DNA from: UPXZ01 sp018055865
Lineage (GTDB): Bacteria; Bacteroidota; Bacteroidia; Bacteroidales; Paludibacteraceae
DNA length: 7,989 bases
NCBI GenBank assembly: GCA_964292695.1
Contig: CAXYWB010000104.1
Span: 1 to 7,989 of the forward strand
Direction: 5' to 3'
Shown here: positions 6,703 through 7,989 of the stretch, in pieces
Numbering within the stretch: the stretch's first letter is position 1
Layout of the letters: every line of letters starts with the position of its first letter
Translations under genes and position numbers: made by a program
The notes under the pieces: generated by a model
The model's database searches: none
Told to the model about the DNA's origin: nothing
The model's input: the letters and a program-made list of their open reading frames with translations, nothing else

Positions 6703-7989
6703 ATGATTTATCTCAAAAAATCACATTGCTTTAAAACGGTGGTCTTCATACTTTTAACCCTGTTTTTTGTTTCCTGTGGATTGCACGGTACATCCGGCAT
6801 CGACAGAAAAGCGCTCGTCTCCCGTAACAACCCTAAACTGACAGCAGTCGATACGCTGGGTTCACTTTCCGTTGGAAATGGCGAATTCGCCTATACCGTG
6901 GATATTACCGGTTTGCAGACTTTCCCGGTAGAGTACAGCAAAGGCATGCCACTTGGCACTCAAAGCCAGTGGGGCTGGCACAGTTTCCCCAATATAAATG
7001 GATACAAGCCTGAAGAAACACTGAAAGAATATGATTTTGGAAGAGGAAAACAGGAACCGTATGCCGTCCAGTTTAATGAAAAAGGAAGACAACAGGAAGC
7101 CGCCGATTATTTCAGAGCCAATCCGCATCGCTTGCATTTAGGTTCGGTAGGACTTGAACTGAATGATGCTTCATTGCCTGACATTAAAAATCCAACTCAG
7201 ACCCTGGACATGTGGAACGGTGTGATTTACAGTAATTTTGAGGTAAAAAATTCATCCTACCGGGTGGAAACGTCAGCACATCCCAATAAGGATATGATTG
7301 CTGCCCGTATAAAAACAAAAGGTACAAATCCCGCTGTTAAGTTTCATTTTCCCTATCCAACCGGCAATCATACAGACGATGCTTCCGACTGGAATGCTAC
7401 CGACAAGCATAGTTCAACCATTATACAGCAAACGGAAAATTCGGCTCTTATCAAACGTCAATTAGACACTACGGTTTATTATGTCAATGTAGAATGGGAA
7501 AACAAAGCAAAATTGACCGAGAAATACAAAAATTATTTCGTGCTTCAATCAGACGAGAATGAAATCAATTTCACAAGCCGTTTTTCAGAAAAACTGCCCG
7601 ATTCAAAAAATATTTCCTCAACTCAAACTTTGGCTGATGCCGGAAAATTCTGGAATGACTTCTGGACAAAAGGAGCTGCAGTAGACTTTTCAGAATGTAC
7701 TGATGAACGTGCTAAAGAATTGGAAAGAAGAGTAGTTTTGAGCCAGTATCTCCTTGCTATTCAGTGTTCCGGCTCTACTCCGCCTCAGGAAACCGGACTG
7801 ACCTACAATTCCTGGTACGGAAAATTTCATCTCGAGATGATTTGGTGGCATCAGGTTCAGTTTGCATTGTGGAATAGGCCCGAGATGCTGGAGAGAACGC
7901 TTGGATGGTACAATATTGCCGAACCGAATGCAAAAAAAATTGCTCAAAGACAGAAATTCGATGGTGTTCGCTGGATGAAAATGACCGAT
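6703..7989 (+). CDS. Putative lipoprotein glycosidase of six-hairpin (alpha/alpha)6 type, N-terminal part (runs off right edge)
   Basis: An open frame of 429 codons without a stop continues past the window end. It starts 7 bp after the PL9 stop, so it is probably in the same transcript. Residues 12-24 are hydrophobic and precede C25 (FFVSCG), a plausible lipobox. The residues after C25 are not acidic, so a surface-export signal is not evident and an inner-facing lipoprotein is more likely. Residues about 45-310 look like a beta-sandwich (SLSVGNGEFAYTVDITG, LGTQSQWGWHSFPN). From FWNDFW (316-321) the sequence becomes helix-like, and YNSWYGKFHLEM (368-379) with WWHQVQFALWNR recalls the start of the barrel in clan GH-L enzymes such as GH65. 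The expected catalytic acid would follow the GVRWMKMTD at the window edge and is not visible. I recognise the general class from Bacteroidota polysaccharide loci but cannot give a CAZy family or substrate. Confidence 0.72.
   Translation, partial: MIYLKKSHCFKTVVFILLTLFFVSCGLHGTSGIDRKALVSRNNPKLTAVDTLGSLSVGNGEFAYTVDITGLQTFPVEYSKGMPLGTQSQWGWHSFPNINGYKPEETLKEYDFGRGKQEPYAVQFNEKGRQQEAADYFRANPHRLHLGSVGLELNDASLPDIKNPTQTLDMWNGVIYSNFEVKNSSYRVETSAHPNKDMIAARIKTKGTNPAVKFHFPYPTGNHTDDASDWNATDKHSSTIIQQTENSALIKRQLDTTVYYVNVEWENKAKLTEKYKNYFVLQSDENEINFTSRFSEKLPDSKNISSTQTLADAGKFWNDFWTKGAAVDFSECTDERAKELERRVVLSQYLLAIQCSGSTPPQETGLTYNSWYGKFHLEMIWWHQVQFALWNRPEMLERTLGWYNIAEPNAKKIAQRQKFDGVRWMKMTD

Overview
The window looks like part of a polysaccharide-degradation locus from a member of the Bacteroidota. 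Three things in the sequence point there. The third protein ends in a type IX secretion (Por) sorting tail. The intergenic DNA carries the C-run/G-run palindromic repeat (CCCCCTTTAGGGGG-TTAGGGGG type) that is common in this phylum. None of the starts has a clear Shine-Dalgarno sequence, only A-rich leaders. A genus cannot be named. T9SS plus this repeat fits non-gut Bacteroidales/Marinilabiliales-like or flavobacterial genomes better than gut Bacteroides, but that is inference.

Layout: all four genes are on the + strand. (1) 19-2391 encodes a GH115 alpha-glucuronidase with a Sec signal peptide. (2) 2388-4700 encodes a GH2 beta-galactosidase/beta-glucuronidase-type enzyme whose ATG overlaps the GH115 stop as ATGA, so the two are almost certainly co-transcribed and translationally coupled. 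(3) 4701-5084 is a 384-bp non-coding gap. It is bounded by two oppositely oriented copies of the C/G palindromic repeat and contains two 10-bp perfect palindromes just upstream of a Bacteroidota-like -7 promoter box. (4) 5085-6695 encodes a PL9-type right-handed beta-helix polysaccharide lyase with a T9SS C-terminal tail. (5) After 7 bp, 6703 to the right edge encodes the first 429 residues of a putative lipoprotein resembling six-hairpin ((alpha/alpha)6) glycosidases. This open gene runs off the window.

How they may work together (inference): the T9SS-exported PL9 lyase would cut a uronic-acid-rich backbone (polygalacturonate or rhamnogalacturonan type) outside the cell. The Sec-exported GH115 and GH2 enzymes would trim alpha-linked (4-O-methyl-)glucuronic acid and a beta-linked galactose or glucuronic acid from released oligosaccharides in the periplasm. 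The lipoprotein would contribute a further exo-glycosidase step. A GH115 next to a PL9 rather than next to GH10/GH43/GH67 xylan enzymes suggests a pectin/arabinogalactan-like substrate over plain glucuronoxylan. No SusC/SusD pair, regulator, transporter, RNA gene, CRISPR array or transposase gene is visible. The nearest thing to an undescribed element is the inverted-repeat-bounded intergenic block and the unclassified lipoprotein glycosidase.
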